Below are positions 27,049 through 34,907 of a DNA stretch of 64,000 bases, piece by piece. The stretch comes from Hymenobacter telluris (lineage in GTDB: Bacteria; Bacteroidota; Bacteroidia; Cytophagales; Hymenobacteraceae), in contig NZ_JAFLQZ010000005.1 in NCBI RefSeq assembly GCF_017313265.1, positions 124,001 through 188,000 of the forward strand, given 5' to 3'. Under the pieces are notes generated by a model. It ran no database searches and had not been told where the DNA came from. It worked only from the letters and a program-made list of their open reading frames with translations. Position numbers and translations under genes: made by a program. Within the stretch, counting starts at the first letter, position 1. Every line of letters begins with the position of its first letter.

Positions 27049-28032
27049 GTGTCAGTATTTCCCTTTGTTTACCGCTTTGCCAGCCTGCTACTTGCCGTAG
27101 CGGGTTGCGCCGTTCTTTCGCTTGGCCTCGTAGGCTGCGAATCTGCTCCTACCAAAATCAGCGCAGCGGCCCTGGCCAAACGCAAGCGGGAAGTCGTGCG
27201 CTACGACTCATTGCGGGCCGACTCCGTGGCGCGGGCGGGTGGGCAGCTGCCGGGTGCTATTCTGCCCGATGCCCGTATTGTGGCGTTTTATGGCAACCCG
27301 CTGCACAAGGCCATGGGCATTCTGGGGCAGTACCCCAAAGACGAAATGCTGCGCCGCCTGGATAGGCGGGTGGCCGTATGGCAGCAAACCGACTCGCTGC
27401 CGGTGCGGCCCGCCTTGCACATGACGGCCGTTATTGCCCAGCGCGACTCCGGAGCCGATGGTAAGTACCGCCTGGCCCTTCCCGACAGCACCATTCGGCG
27501 GATGGTGGCCGTGGCACAGGAGCGCAACATGCTGGTGTTTCTGGACGTGCAGGTGGGCCTGAGCGACTTGCAGCACGAGCTACCGCAGCTGAAAAAGTAT
27601 CTGCAACTGCCCTTCGTGCACCTGGGCATCGACCCGGAATTCTCGATGAAATCGGGGCGGCGGCCGGGCACCGAGGTGGGCGAGTTCGACGCCGCCGACA
27701 TCAACTACGCCCGGCAGTTTCTGGCGCGCATCGTGAGCGAAAACCAGCTGCCGCCCAAGGTGCTGGTGGTGCACCGTTTCCGGCAGGATATGGTGACCAA
27801 CTACCAGAATATCCGGCTCGACCCGCGCGTGCAGATTGTGATGCACATGGACGGCTGGGGTACGCCCAAGGTGAAGCGCAGCTCCTACCGTAAGTTTATC
27901 AGGCAGGAGCCCGTAGAGTATACCGGCTTCAAAATCTTCCTGAAAAACGACTTGCGCGCCAATTCCCGCCTGATGACTTCCGAAGAAGTGGCCGCCCTTA
28001 CGCCTTCGCCGCTCTACATTCAGTATCAGTAA
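27049..28032 (+). CDS. Lipoprotein of an uncharacterised TIM-barrel-like family, copy 1
   Basis: I chose GTG 27049, which gives a signal peptide and lipobox (LSLGLVGC, Cys about 30). The frame could begin at ATG 26959, but the extra 30 residues contain a CCC run and look non-coding. The mature protein has strongly conserved blocks: RIVAFYGN, LVFLDVQVGLSDL, HLGIDPEF, KVLVVHRF and VMHMDGWG. These sit at the ends of strands and alternate with helices, as in a (beta/alpha)8 barrel. From memory, actinobacterial lipoproteins share this pattern, and none has a known function. The Asp, Glu and His residues suggest a hydrolase. A paralogue follows. Confidence 0.85.
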   Translation: MSVFPFVYRFASLLLAVAGCAVLSLGLVGCESAPTKISAAALAKRKREVVRYDSLRADSVARAGGQLPGAILPDARIVAFYGNPLHKAMGILGQYPKDEMLRRLDRRVAVWQQTDSLPVRPALHMTAVIAQRDSGADGKYRLALPDSTIRRMVAVAQERNMLVFLDVQVGLSDLQHELPQLKKYLQLPFVHLGIDPEFSMKSGRRPGTEVGEFDAADINYARQFLARIVSENQLPPKVLVVHRFRQDMVTNYQNIRLDPRVQIVMHMDGWGTPKVKRSSYRKFIRQEPVEYTGFKIFLKNDLRANSRLMTSEEVAALTPSPLYIQYQ

Positions 28033-28127
28033 CTGGATGATTGGGGGAACGGATGATGGGATGTGCTGGCGGCGTACCACACGCAAACAACACATCCCAT
28101 CATCCGTTCCCCCAATCATCCAGTTAC
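28029..28127. repeat. Octamer-unit hairpin (family B), perfect 37-bp arms
   Basis: The arms 28029-28065 and 28091-28127 are exact inverted copies around a 25-nt loop. The units in register are GGATGATT, GGGGGAAC, GGATGATG, GGATGTG. It lies between the two paralogous lipoprotein genes and includes the end of the first. Confidence 0.92.
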
Positions 28128-28188
28128 TGCCTAGGGAATAAAAGTGTAACTTTCCAGCACTTTCCCTTCCTACTTTCAGCTCCCTGTA

Positions 28189-29211
28189 GTGCGGTATATC
28201 TCTTCGCTTAGCCTTGCACTGTCCAGCTTGGGCATTGCCTTATCCCTGACCACTTTATCAGGCTGCGGCTCCCGCTCCGGCACCGAATCTGCCGATTCTG
28301 CCACCACTGCCGACACCACCAAGCCCGCGGTGGTAGATACCCTGGCCCTGAAACGGGCGGCCATGCGCCGCGACTCGCTCAAGGCCGATTCTATTGTGAA
28401 AAAAAGCGGGCAACTGCCGGGCGCCATTCTGCCGGGCCACCGCATTGTGGCGTTCTACGGCAACATTCGGGCGAAAGGCATGGGTATTCTGGGCCGCGAG
28501 CCGAAAGACCAGATGTTCCGCAAGTTCGAGAAAGTGCAGAAGGAATGGCAGGAAGCCGACCCGTCGCTACCGATTCAGCCGGCCTTGCACAACGTAACCA
28601 TTACGGCGCAGGGCGCGGCCGGCAAGGATGGCAAGTACCGCCTCATGAACTCCAGCGCCACCATTGAAGAGGTAATAGCCTGGGCCAAGGAGCACAACTG
28701 CATCCTGTTCCTGGACGTGCAGGTGGGCCTCAGCGACCTGGAGCACGAGTTGCCGAAGCTGGAAAAATACCTGAAAGACCCCATCATTCACCTCGGCATC
28801 GACCCGGAGTTTGCCATGGCTACCAAGGGCGTGCGCCCCGGCAAGAAAATCGGGACCTACGATGCCAAGGACGTGAACTACACCATCAACTTCCTGGCCC
28901 GTATTGTAGCCGAAAACAAGCTCCCGCCGAAAGTGCTGACGGTGCACCGCTTCACGCAGGGCATGATTACCAACTATAAAAACATCAAGCTCGACCCGCG
29001 CGTGCAGGTGGTAATGCACATGGACGGCTGGGGCAACCCCATCCTGAAAAAGGATTCCTACAAAGCCTACATCGAGAAGCAGCCCGTGCAGTACACCGGC
29101 TTCAAGCTGTTCTACGAGTACGACGCCCGCCCCGCTCCGCACCACATCATGACCCCCAAAGAAGTGCTAGCCGAGCTCAACCCCAAGCCGCTGTACATTC
29201 AGTATCAATAG
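28189..29211 (+). CDS. Lipoprotein of an uncharacterised TIM-barrel-like family, copy 2
   Basis: A GTG start at 28189 gives a signal peptide with lipobox (LTTLSGC, Cys about 26). The protein shares with copy 1 the blocks RIVAFYGN, LFLDVQVGLSDLEHELP, HLGIDPEF, KVLTVHRF and VMHMDGWG, and the same C-terminus PLYIQYQ. The two genes therefore come from a tandem duplication. Both N-termini after the Cys carry a linker with repeated Arg-Asp-Ser-Leu-(Arg/Lys)-Ala-Asp-Ser. Function is unknown; a periplasmic or surface glycoside hydrolase-like activity is the best guess from the fold pattern. Confidence 0.88.
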   Translation: MRYISSLSLALSSLGIALSLTTLSGCGSRSGTESADSATTADTTKPAVVDTLALKRAAMRRDSLKADSIVKKSGQLPGAILPGHRIVAFYGNIRAKGMGILGREPKDQMFRKFEKVQKEWQEADPSLPIQPALHNVTITAQGAAGKDGKYRLMNSSATIEEVIAWAKEHNCILFLDVQVGLSDLEHELPKLEKYLKDPIIHLGIDPEFAMATKGVRPGKKIGTYDAKDVNYTINFLARIVAENKLPPKVLTVHRFTQGMITNYKNIKLDPRVQVVMHMDGWGNPILKKDSYKAYIEKQPVQYTGFKLFYEYDARPAPHHIMTPKEVLAELNPKPLYIQYQ

Positions 29212-29212
29212 T

Positions 29213-29404
29213 GGTGAAATGGTGAACTAGTGAGATGGTGAGTTGACGTTCTGGAGTCAGCACCAGACCAACCAGAGTATAAAGCAAAACGCCCCGGCAG
29301 TATGCTACCGGGGCGTTTTGCTTTACTACACCTGTCATCACACAGAAGTGAAGGGTGGTAGTGAGAATATCAAACTCACCATCTCACTAGTTCACCATTT
29401 CACC
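29213..29404. repeat. Octamer-unit inverted repeat enclosing a terminator
   Basis: The left arm (29213-29246: GGTGAAAT, GGTGAACT, AGTGAGAT, GGTGAGTT) is matched by a right arm at 29371-29404. Between them lies the terminator at 29281-29324. The element separates the convergent lipoprotein and emrB genes. Confidence 0.85.
29281..29324. terminator. Bidirectional terminator
   Basis: The stem AAAGCAAAACGCCCCGG / CCGGGGCGTTTTGCTTT has a short loop. It serves both the lipoprotein gene and emrB. Confidence 0.9.
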
Positions 29405-29406
29405 GC

Positions 29407-30978
29407 CTAGTGCGCGGCGTTCAGGTCGATGGCTTCACCGCGGCGGGCGCGCTTGATGAGCAGCACCAGCGGCAGGCAGACGACGAAGAAGAGGCCAATC
29501 ATGGTGAACACCTGGGAATAGGTGATGATGGACACCTGCTTCATCAGGATGCCTTCGAGGGCGGCGTAGGCTTGCTGCCGGGCTTGCTCCAGGGGGAAAC
29601 CGCGCGACACAAAGTTTTGGGTGAAAGCCTGAATCCGCTCCACGGTGTTGGTGTCGTAGAGCGAGATGTTAGCCAGCGGACCGATGCGGTTTTGGGCAAT
29701 ACTGCGCTCCAGATACGTGCCCACGATGGCCACCCCGAACGAGCCGCCCAGCTGCCGAATCATGCCGGTGAGGCCGGCCGCCTGCCCGGCGTCTTTGCCG
29801 CTCAGGCCGGCCAGGCTCATCGTGGTGATGGGCAGGAAAATCAGGCCCATGCCCAAACCGCGCACCATCAGGGGCCAGAAGAAGTCTTCCTCACCAGCCG
29901 TTGGCGAAATGATGCGGGCCATCCAGAACGTGAAGACGAAGAAGATGAGGAAGCCGGTCGGAATCATGTATTTCTGCGGTACGCCGGCTTGCAGCATCTT
30001 CCCAATTACCGGCATCATAAAGCCCGAGGCCAATGCGCCCGGCAGCAGTATCAGGCCGGTTTGGGCCGCCGTGAAGCCCAGGATACGCTGAGTGAAGATG
30101 GGGAAGATGAACACCGACGCAAACATGCCAAAACCCAGCACAAACGACAGCACCGCGCCCACCGCCAGGTTGCGGCTGCGGCCCAGAATGCGCAAATCCA
30201 CAATGGGCTGCCGGGCCGTAAGCTCGCGCCATACAAAGCCAATCAGGCCAATGGCAGCCAGCAGCGCAAAGCTGTTGATGTACAGGCTTTCAAACCAGTC
30301 CTCGGTTTCGCCCTGCTCCAGCACCAGCTGCAACGAGCCGACACCCAGAATCAGCAGAAACACCCCGGCCCAGTCGATTTCGCGCAGGGGCCGCGGAATG
30401 GCATTCTTGATACGCTCAGGGTCCCGGATAAACAGCATGGTGAAGATGGACGCCAGAATACCAACGGGCACGTTCACGTAGAAAATCCAGGGCCAGTCGT
30501 AGTTATCCACAATGTAGCCACCCAACGTCGGGCCGATGGTGGGGCCGATGATGACACCCATGCCAAACAAGGCCTGCCCCAAAGGCAGCTGCTTGGGCGG
30601 GAAGGTATCCACGAGGATAGCCTGCGAAGTAGCCATAAGGGCGCCGCCGCCAATGCCCTGGATGAAGCGGAAGGCTACCAGCTCCCAGATGTTGGTGCTT
30701 TGGCCACAGGCAATGGAGGCCAGCGTGAAGATGATAACCGAGACGAGGTAGTAGTTTTTGCGGCCGAACTGCTCGGCCAGGAAGCCCGTCATCGGAATGA
30801 CGATTACGTTGGCAATGCCATACGAGGCAATTACCCAGGTTACCTCCTGTTGCGTGGCCGAGAGGTTACCCATCATCTGGGTCAGGGCCACGTTTACAAT
30901 GCTGGTATCAATAAGCTCCAGCAAGCAGCACATCACCACCGTAACGACGATGATCCACTTGGTAAATCCGGTTTCCAT
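29407..30978 (-). CDS. emrB: DHA2 family multidrug efflux permease (EmrB/QacA type)
   Basis: The ATG at 30978 gives METGFTKWIIVVTVV; earlier in-frame codons lie in octamer repeats. The 523-residue protein has about 14 membrane segments, the MFS motif A (GFLAEQFGRKNYYLV), DHA2 motif D1 at the first helix (LLELIDTSIVNVAL) and motif C (GVIIGPTIGPTLGGYIV). It is a proton-driven exporter that, with EmrA and a TolC channel, expels drugs across both membranes. The emrA gene lies upstream on the same strand, but an opposite-strand gene with repeats separates them. The family is certain; the substrate is not. Confidence 0.95.
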   Translation of the reverse strand: METGFTKWIIVVTVVMCCLLELIDTSIVNVALTQMMGNLSATQQEVTWVIASYGIANVIVIPMTGFLAEQFGRKNYYLVSVIIFTLASIACGQSTNIWELVAFRFIQGIGGGALMATSQAILVDTFPPKQLPLGQALFGMGVIIGPTIGPTLGGYIVDNYDWPWIFYVNVPVGILASIFTMLFIRDPERIKNAIPRPLREIDWAGVFLLILGVGSLQLVLEQGETEDWFESLYINSFALLAAIGLIGFVWRELTARQPIVDLRILGRSRNLAVGAVLSFVLGFGMFASVFIFPIFTQRILGFTAAQTGLILLPGALASGFMMPVIGKMLQAGVPQKYMIPTGFLIFFVFTFWMARIISPTAGEEDFFWPLMVRGLGMGLIFLPITTMSLAGLSGKDAGQAAGLTGMIRQLGGSFGVAIVGTYLERSIAQNRIGPLANISLYDTNTVERIQAFTQNFVSRGFPLEQARQQAYAALEGILMKQVSIITYSQVFTMIGLFFVVCLPLVLLIKRARRGEAIDLNAAH

Positions 30979-30982
30979 GAAT

Positions 30983-31022
30983 GGTGAGATGGTGAGATAG
31001 TGAGATGGTGAGTCTGATGTTC
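30983..31022. repeat. Single octamer arm upstream of emrB
   Basis: Units GTGAGATG, GTGAGATA, GTGAGATG, GTGAGTCT in register, then GATGTTC. It is a direct copy of the left arm of the hairpin at 31434-31561. The two copies flank the four-helix-bundle gene. Confidence 0.8.
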
Positions 31023-31057
31023 TTACTTGCAATACATCATCCTTACTTATTCACTTT

Positions 31058-31435
31058 ATGGAAGAGGTAGTTATACCCAATGTGCCATTCAACGATACTT
31101 ACCGAAAGAGAACTAAAGAAGCCTCGTTGCGAGTAATCCGATTGTTTCAGCACCTGCCCCGCACTGGCGAGGCGAACATATTGGGCAAACAATTATTACG
31201 ATCTGCTACCTCAGTAGCTGCTAATTTTCGAGCTGCTTGCCGGGGCCGTTCGGCCGCCGAATGGTATGCCAAGCTGTGCATCTGCGTAGAAGAAGCTGAT
31301 GAAACACTGTTTTGGCTCGAACTCATCGGCGACGCTGGTATCTTGCCCAAAGACCGACTACTCGGCTTGGAGAAGGAATACACAGAAATTCTATCTGTAT
31401 TAGCTACTGCTCGCAAGAAAGCCAAGCCGCGGTAA
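31058..31435 (+). CDS. Four-helix bundle protein (S23/IVP family)
   Basis: The 125-residue product has the pattern of the four-helix-bundle family first seen in 23S rRNA intervening sequences: an N-terminal basic helix (RKRTKEASLRVIRLFQHLP), GKQLLRSATSVAANFRAACRG, then WYAKLCICVEEADETLFWLELI and a C-terminal helix with a basic end. Its function is unknown; it forms a pentameric bundle in known relatives. Here it lies on the opposite strand inside an emr efflux operon, flanked by octamer repeats, so it is probably an insertion. Its stop codon touches the left arm of the next hairpin. Confidence 0.92.
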   Translation: MEEVVIPNVPFNDTYRKRTKEASLRVIRLFQHLPRTGEANILGKQLLRSATSVAANFRAACRGRSAAEWYAKLCICVEEADETLFWLELIGDAGILPKDRLLGLEKEYTEILSVLATARKKAKPR

Positions 31436-31561
31436 TGAGATGGTGAGATAGTGAGATGGTGAACTGGTGAGTTTGATGTTCGGTTTGCGCCGCTTGCGCA
31501 GATTGCGCGGTTAGAACATCAAACTCACCAGTTCACCATCTCACTATCTCACTATTTCACC
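31434..31561. repeat. Octamer-unit hairpin (family B)
   Basis: The left arm (GGTGAGAT, AGTGAGAT, GGTGAACT, GGTGAGTT) and the right arm (about 31515-31561) are inverted copies. The loop contains CGCAGATTGCGCGGTTAGAA, which nearly matches the loop of the 33209-33347 copy. The right arm includes the emrA stop region. Confidence 0.88.
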
Positions 31562-32649
31562 TTCACCGTAGCCACCACGCTCATGCCGGCGCGCAGGGGG
31601 TGCTCGGGGTCTACTTTGTCGAGCACGATTTTGACGGGTACGCGCTGGGTTACTTTCACGAAGTTACCGCTGGCGTTATCGGGGGGGAGCAAAGCGAAAC
31701 GGGCACCGGTAGCCGCCGACAACGACTGAATCTTACCTTCAAACTCGCGGCCGGGGTAGGCATCCACTTCTACTTTCACGGGCTGGCCTTCGCGCATCTC
31801 ACCAAGCTGGGTTTCCTTGAAGTTGGCAATAACCCAGGTCTGGCCGCTGGCTACCAGGCCCATCAGTTGCTGGCCGGGGCCTACTACCTGGCCGGGCTGC
31901 ACGTTTTTCTTGCTCACAATGCCGTTGCCGGGCGCTACAATGGTGGTGTAGCTGAGTTGCAGCTTGGCGTTGTCGAGGTCCGACTGGCGCTGCTTCACTA
32001 CGGCCTGCGCCACGGCTACTTGCTGCTGCGCGGCAGCTACCTGCTGCCGGGCCACGGCCACCTGCTGCTGCGCGGTGGTAGCCTGCGCCGAAGTGGATTG
32101 CAGGTTGGCCTGCACCGCGTCCAGGTCGCTCTGCGGGATGATGTCTTCTTTGCGCAGAAACTCGCTGCGCTTCAAATCTTTCTGGAGGCGGGAGCGGGTG
32201 GCGGCACTCACCCCGATGGTAGCCTGGGCGGTGCGCACGTTGGCCTGGGCCGTACCCACGGCGGCCTGGGCAGCTACTACGTTGGCTTTGGCAGCGGCCA
32301 GGCCGGCTTCAGCGGCATTTACGCGCTGCTGGTAGTCGGCGGCATCCAGAATCACCAGTACGTCGCCTTTTTTCACCTGCTGGTTGTCCTGCACTTTCAC
32401 TTCCAGCACGGGTCCGCCTACGCGGGGGATGATGGGGTACACGTCGCCTTCCACCTGGGCATCGTCGGTTTCCTCGTGGGCCTGGCTGAACTGGTAGCGC
32501 TGCCACCCGAAATAGCCGCCCACCAGTAGCACCAGCGCCAGGACAATAAAGATAATCGGGCGCTTCGAGCGGCCCTCTGGTTGCTCTTCCACGGGCTCCG
32601 CGTAAGGGTTGGGAGCTACAGCTGGATTTTGTTGAACGGAGGTTGCCAT
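31552..32649 (-). CDS. emrA: HlyD/EmrA family membrane fusion protein
   Basis: The 365-residue protein has one membrane anchor (IIFIVLALVLLVGGYFGW, residues 31-48), a biotinyl-lipoyl-like half-motif (VEGDVYPIIPRVGGPVLEV), a long Ala/Gln-rich coiled-coil hairpin (about 110-225), the second lipoyl half (IVAPGNGIVSKKNVQPGQVV), and the beta-barrel domain. It links the inner-membrane pump EmrB to the TolC channel. The upstream uspA and tolC genes and the downstream emrB are on the same strand, which supports one efflux system. Confidence 0.94.
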   Translation of the reverse strand: MATSVQQNPAVAPNPYAEPVEEQPEGRSKRPIIFIVLALVLLVGGYFGWQRYQFSQAHEETDDAQVEGDVYPIIPRVGGPVLEVKVQDNQQVKKGDVLVILDAADYQQRVNAAEAGLAAAKANVVAAQAAVGTAQANVRTAQATIGVSAATRSRLQKDLKRSEFLRKEDIIPQSDLDAVQANLQSTSAQATTAQQQVAVARQQVAAAQQQVAVAQAVVKQRQSDLDNAKLQLSYTTIVAPGNGIVSKKNVQPGQVVGPGQQLMGLVASGQTWVIANFKETQLGEMREGQPVKVEVDAYPGREFEGKIQSLSAATGARFALLPPDNASGNFVKVTQRVPVKIVLDKVDPEHPLRAGMSVVATVKVK

Positions 32650-32771
32650 ATGGTAAGAATTGCTGGTTTCTGGTTGTTGGTTACTTTTTCTTCTACGAAG
32701 ACGAAGAGGTATTTACTGTCGTTTTTCGGCGGCTGGCTGCTTGGTTATCAACCCCGAAGCCTGCTAAACGC

Positions 32772-33206
32772 TTAAGCCGATTTGCGGTACGCCCCCGATT
32801 CGGTAGGCGACTTCACCAGCAGCGTGACGCACGCCGCCGTGCGGACCACTCCTTCGGCGGTGCTGCCCATCAGGAAGCGCGTGAGGCCGGTGCGGCCGTG
32901 CGCCCCAATCACAATCATGTCGGCGGCGTGGCGCTGGGCGGCAGCTACTATTTCCGTAGCGGCATCGGTACCGGGCACAATGGCGGTGCTCACCTGGGCG
33001 CCGGTTTTCTCGGCGCTGGCGTGGTAGCCGGCTAGCTGCTGGGCCAGGTTCAGGTCGGTAGGGCCGGCCAGCATGGGCTGTTGCTCCAGCACGTGCAGCA
33101 GCAGCAGCCTGGCGCCGGTGCCGGCCGCCAAAGCCGCCGCGTACGCCACCAATGGCCCCGTCGCCTCCGAAAAATCAATCGGACAAAGAATGGATGTAAG
33201 GGTCAT
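32772..33206 (-). CDS. Universal stress protein (UspA family)
   Basis: A single 144-residue USP domain begins TSILCPIDFSEAT, with the conserved Asp. It carries the ATP-binding motif G-x2-G-x9-G-S (GAHGRTGLTRFLMGST, about residues 107-122). The short length and intact motif suggest an ATP-binding homodimer. Its position between tolC and emrA suggests co-expression with the efflux system under stress. An octamer hairpin separates it from tolC. Confidence 0.93.
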   Translation of the reverse strand: MTLTSILCPIDFSEATGPLVAYAAALAAGTGARLLLLHVLEQQPMLAGPTDLNLAQQLAGYHASAEKTGAQVSTAIVPGTDAATEIVAAAQRHAADMIVIGAHGRTGLTRFLMGSTAEGVVRTAACVTLLVKSPTESGAYRKSA

Positions 33207-33208
33207 GG

Positions 33209-33347
33209 AAGGTGAAATGGTGAAGTGGTGAAATGGTGAGTTGAGGTGGTGGTGGGTAAGGAGTTTGGCGTTCTATCGGTACCTCTCGCGCAGATTGCAC
33301 GGTCAGAACATCAAACTCACTAGTTCACCACTTCACCATCTCACCAT
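33209..33347. repeat. Octamer-unit inverted repeat (family B)
   Basis: The left arm (33209-33245: GGTGAAAT, GGTGAAGT, GGTGAAAT, GGTGAGTT) and right arm (33311-33347) are complementary. The loop has CGCAGATTGCACGGTCAGAA. It lies between tolC and uspA and includes the tolC stop region. Confidence 0.85.
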
Positions 33348-34678
33348 ATCTGCTCACCCGTGGCGCGGCGGAGCTGGTACTGGCCGAGGGTGTAGTTGTA
33401 GATGGCCTGGAGGCGCGAGAGGCGCGACTGGGCCAGCTGGGTTTCGGCGTCGAGCACGTCGAGGTTGTTGCCCACGCCGTAGCGGTAGCGCGACTTGGCA
33501 CGGGTGAGGGCGTCGGTGGCTTGCCCAATCTGCACCTCGGAGTTGTCGTAGCGGGCGGTGCTGGTTTGCATGTTGTTCACGGCCTGCAACACGTCGGCGC
33601 GTACTTGCTCCTGGGTGTCCTGGGTGCGGGCCTGCGCGCCTTTAATAGCCGACTGCGCCGTGATACGCTGGTACTTGTTTTTGTTGCCATCGTAAATCGG
33701 GATGGACAGCTGGGCGCCGGCTACCGTGTTGAAGCGGAACCGCTCCAGATTAGGCACGATGTAACCGTTTTTGCCACCCGCTTGGGCCAGCACGTTCAGC
33801 GTGGGCTTGTTGTTGGTTTCGGCCACCCGCAGCTGCGCAGCGGCGGCCTGCTCGGCATCTTTAGCCAGCTTCACTTCGGGCCGGTTTTCCGAGCCTTTCG
33901 CCAGGGCCGCGTTTACGTCTACCGCTTGTGGGTTGTACTCGAACCGACCGCGCACCGGCGTTACCTCGTTTTCGGGGCGGTGCAGCAAGCGGGCCAGCTG
34001 AATTTCCTGGTTGCGGAGCTGGTTCTGCAAGTCAATCTTGCGGTCCTGGGCCTGGGCAATGCGTACCTGGGTGGTCGTCACGTCGAAGTTGGTACTGACA
34101 CCGCCTTGCACCCGCTTTTCCATTTCGCGCTGGTGCTGGCGGAGCGAGGCAATCTGAGCGTCCTGCACCCGGATGGCTTCGCGGGCAAACAGAATGCTGT
34201 AGTAGCTCTGCGCGGCAGCATACGCCAGGTCGCGGCGGGTTACGTTGATTTGGTCGGTAGCGGTGAGGGCGCGGTTTTTGGCAACGTCAATAGCCGCGTT
34301 GGCCCGCCCGAAGTCCAGCAGCGTATACCGGGCCGTTACGTGGGTGTCGTAGTTGTTGGCCGGCGCCAGCTGAAACGTAGCATCCCCCAGCGGAATTTTC
34401 ACTACCGGGTCGATGCGGGTGTAGCTGGCAGTACCATCTACTACTGGCTTCAGGTAGGTGCGGGTTTCGTTGAGGCGGCTTTGCGCCTGATTTACTTCCT
34501 CTTGCAAGGCATTGATAGCAGGGTTGGCATCCAGCACCGTGCGCACGGTGGTTTCCAGCGTCAGGGAGTCGCCGGCGGTAGCCGTGGCAATAGGTACTTG
34601 GGCATAAGCCGCGGTGCCTACCAGCAACCCGAGGGTTGTAAGTATTGGAGCAGCTAAGGTTGATCGGGAAAGCATCAT
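33341..34678 (-). CDS. tolC: TolC family outer membrane efflux channel
   Basis: From the ATG at 34678 (or 34675) the protein has 445 residues with a signal peptide cleaved after TAAYA. It has two OEP repeats with long coiled helices (about 35-230 and 250-440; ANPAINALQEEVNQAQSRL and AKDAEQAAAAQLRVAETN). The second repeat includes LSIPIYDGNKNKYQRI, typical of TolC. It forms the outer-membrane tunnel of the EmrAB pump. It is the first gene of the minus-strand set and is divergent from the sigma-54 activator. Confidence 0.93.
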   Translation of the reverse strand: MMLSRSTLAAPILTTLGLLVGTAAYAQVPIATATAGDSLTLETTVRTVLDANPAINALQEEVNQAQSRLNETRTYLKPVVDGTASYTRIDPVVKIPLGDATFQLAPANNYDTHVTARYTLLDFGRANAAIDVAKNRALTATDQINVTRRDLAYAAAQSYYSILFAREAIRVQDAQIASLRQHQREMEKRVQGGVSTNFDVTTTQVRIAQAQDRKIDLQNQLRNQEIQLARLLHRPENEVTPVRGRFEYNPQAVDVNAALAKGSENRPEVKLAKDAEQAAAAQLRVAETNNKPTLNVLAQAGGKNGYIVPNLERFRFNTVAGAQLSIPIYDGNKNKYQRITAQSAIKGAQARTQDTQEQVRADVLQAVNNMQTSTARYDNSEVQIGQATDALTRAKSRYRYGVGNNLDVLDAETQLAQSRLSRLQAIYNYTLGQYQLRRATGEQIW

Positions 34679-34706
34679 AAATTCCACTTGTTGGTGCCAG
34701 CCTCTT

Positions 34707-34722
34707 ACCCAATCATGTGCCA
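34707..34722 (-). promoter_or_regulatory. Weak sigma-54-like promoter candidate for tolC
   Basis: On the minus strand a perfect -24 block TGGCAC is followed at the correct distance by TGGGT, where the -12 consensus is TTGCW. The -24 GG is right but the -12 GC is not. It lies about 30 bp before the tolC start and next to a sigma-54 activator gene, so it is worth recording at low confidence. Confidence 0.2.
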
Positions 34723-34907
34723 AAGCATTAAAAACTATTTAATCCACAGCAAAACCTGGCTTCATTGCATTTAAACGCACTTTATTTTTTTATCACAGAC
34801 TTATCCCACCCAATTCAAGCAGTTTTTATTTCCTCACATATCAGAAATTACTCAATAATAATCCTGATATTTAAGGAATTTTACTCCCTAAATCATATAG
34901 CTCAACC

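Noticed and set aside
29410..30987. A 525-residue open frame on the plus strand, antisense to emrB
   Set aside because: Its composition is rich in His, Gln and Asn with no family motif, as expected from the complement of a membrane-protein gene in GC-rich DNA. The minus-strand emrB is a clear MFS transporter.
31600..32529. A 309-residue plus-strand frame antisense to emrA
   Set aside because: It is a Gly/Leu/His-rich shadow of the repetitive Ala/Gln coiled coil of EmrA.
34740..34780. TGG...TGC sequence on the plus strand as a sigma-54 promoter for the activator gene
   Set aside because: The GG to GC spacing is 7 bp, not the required 10 bp.
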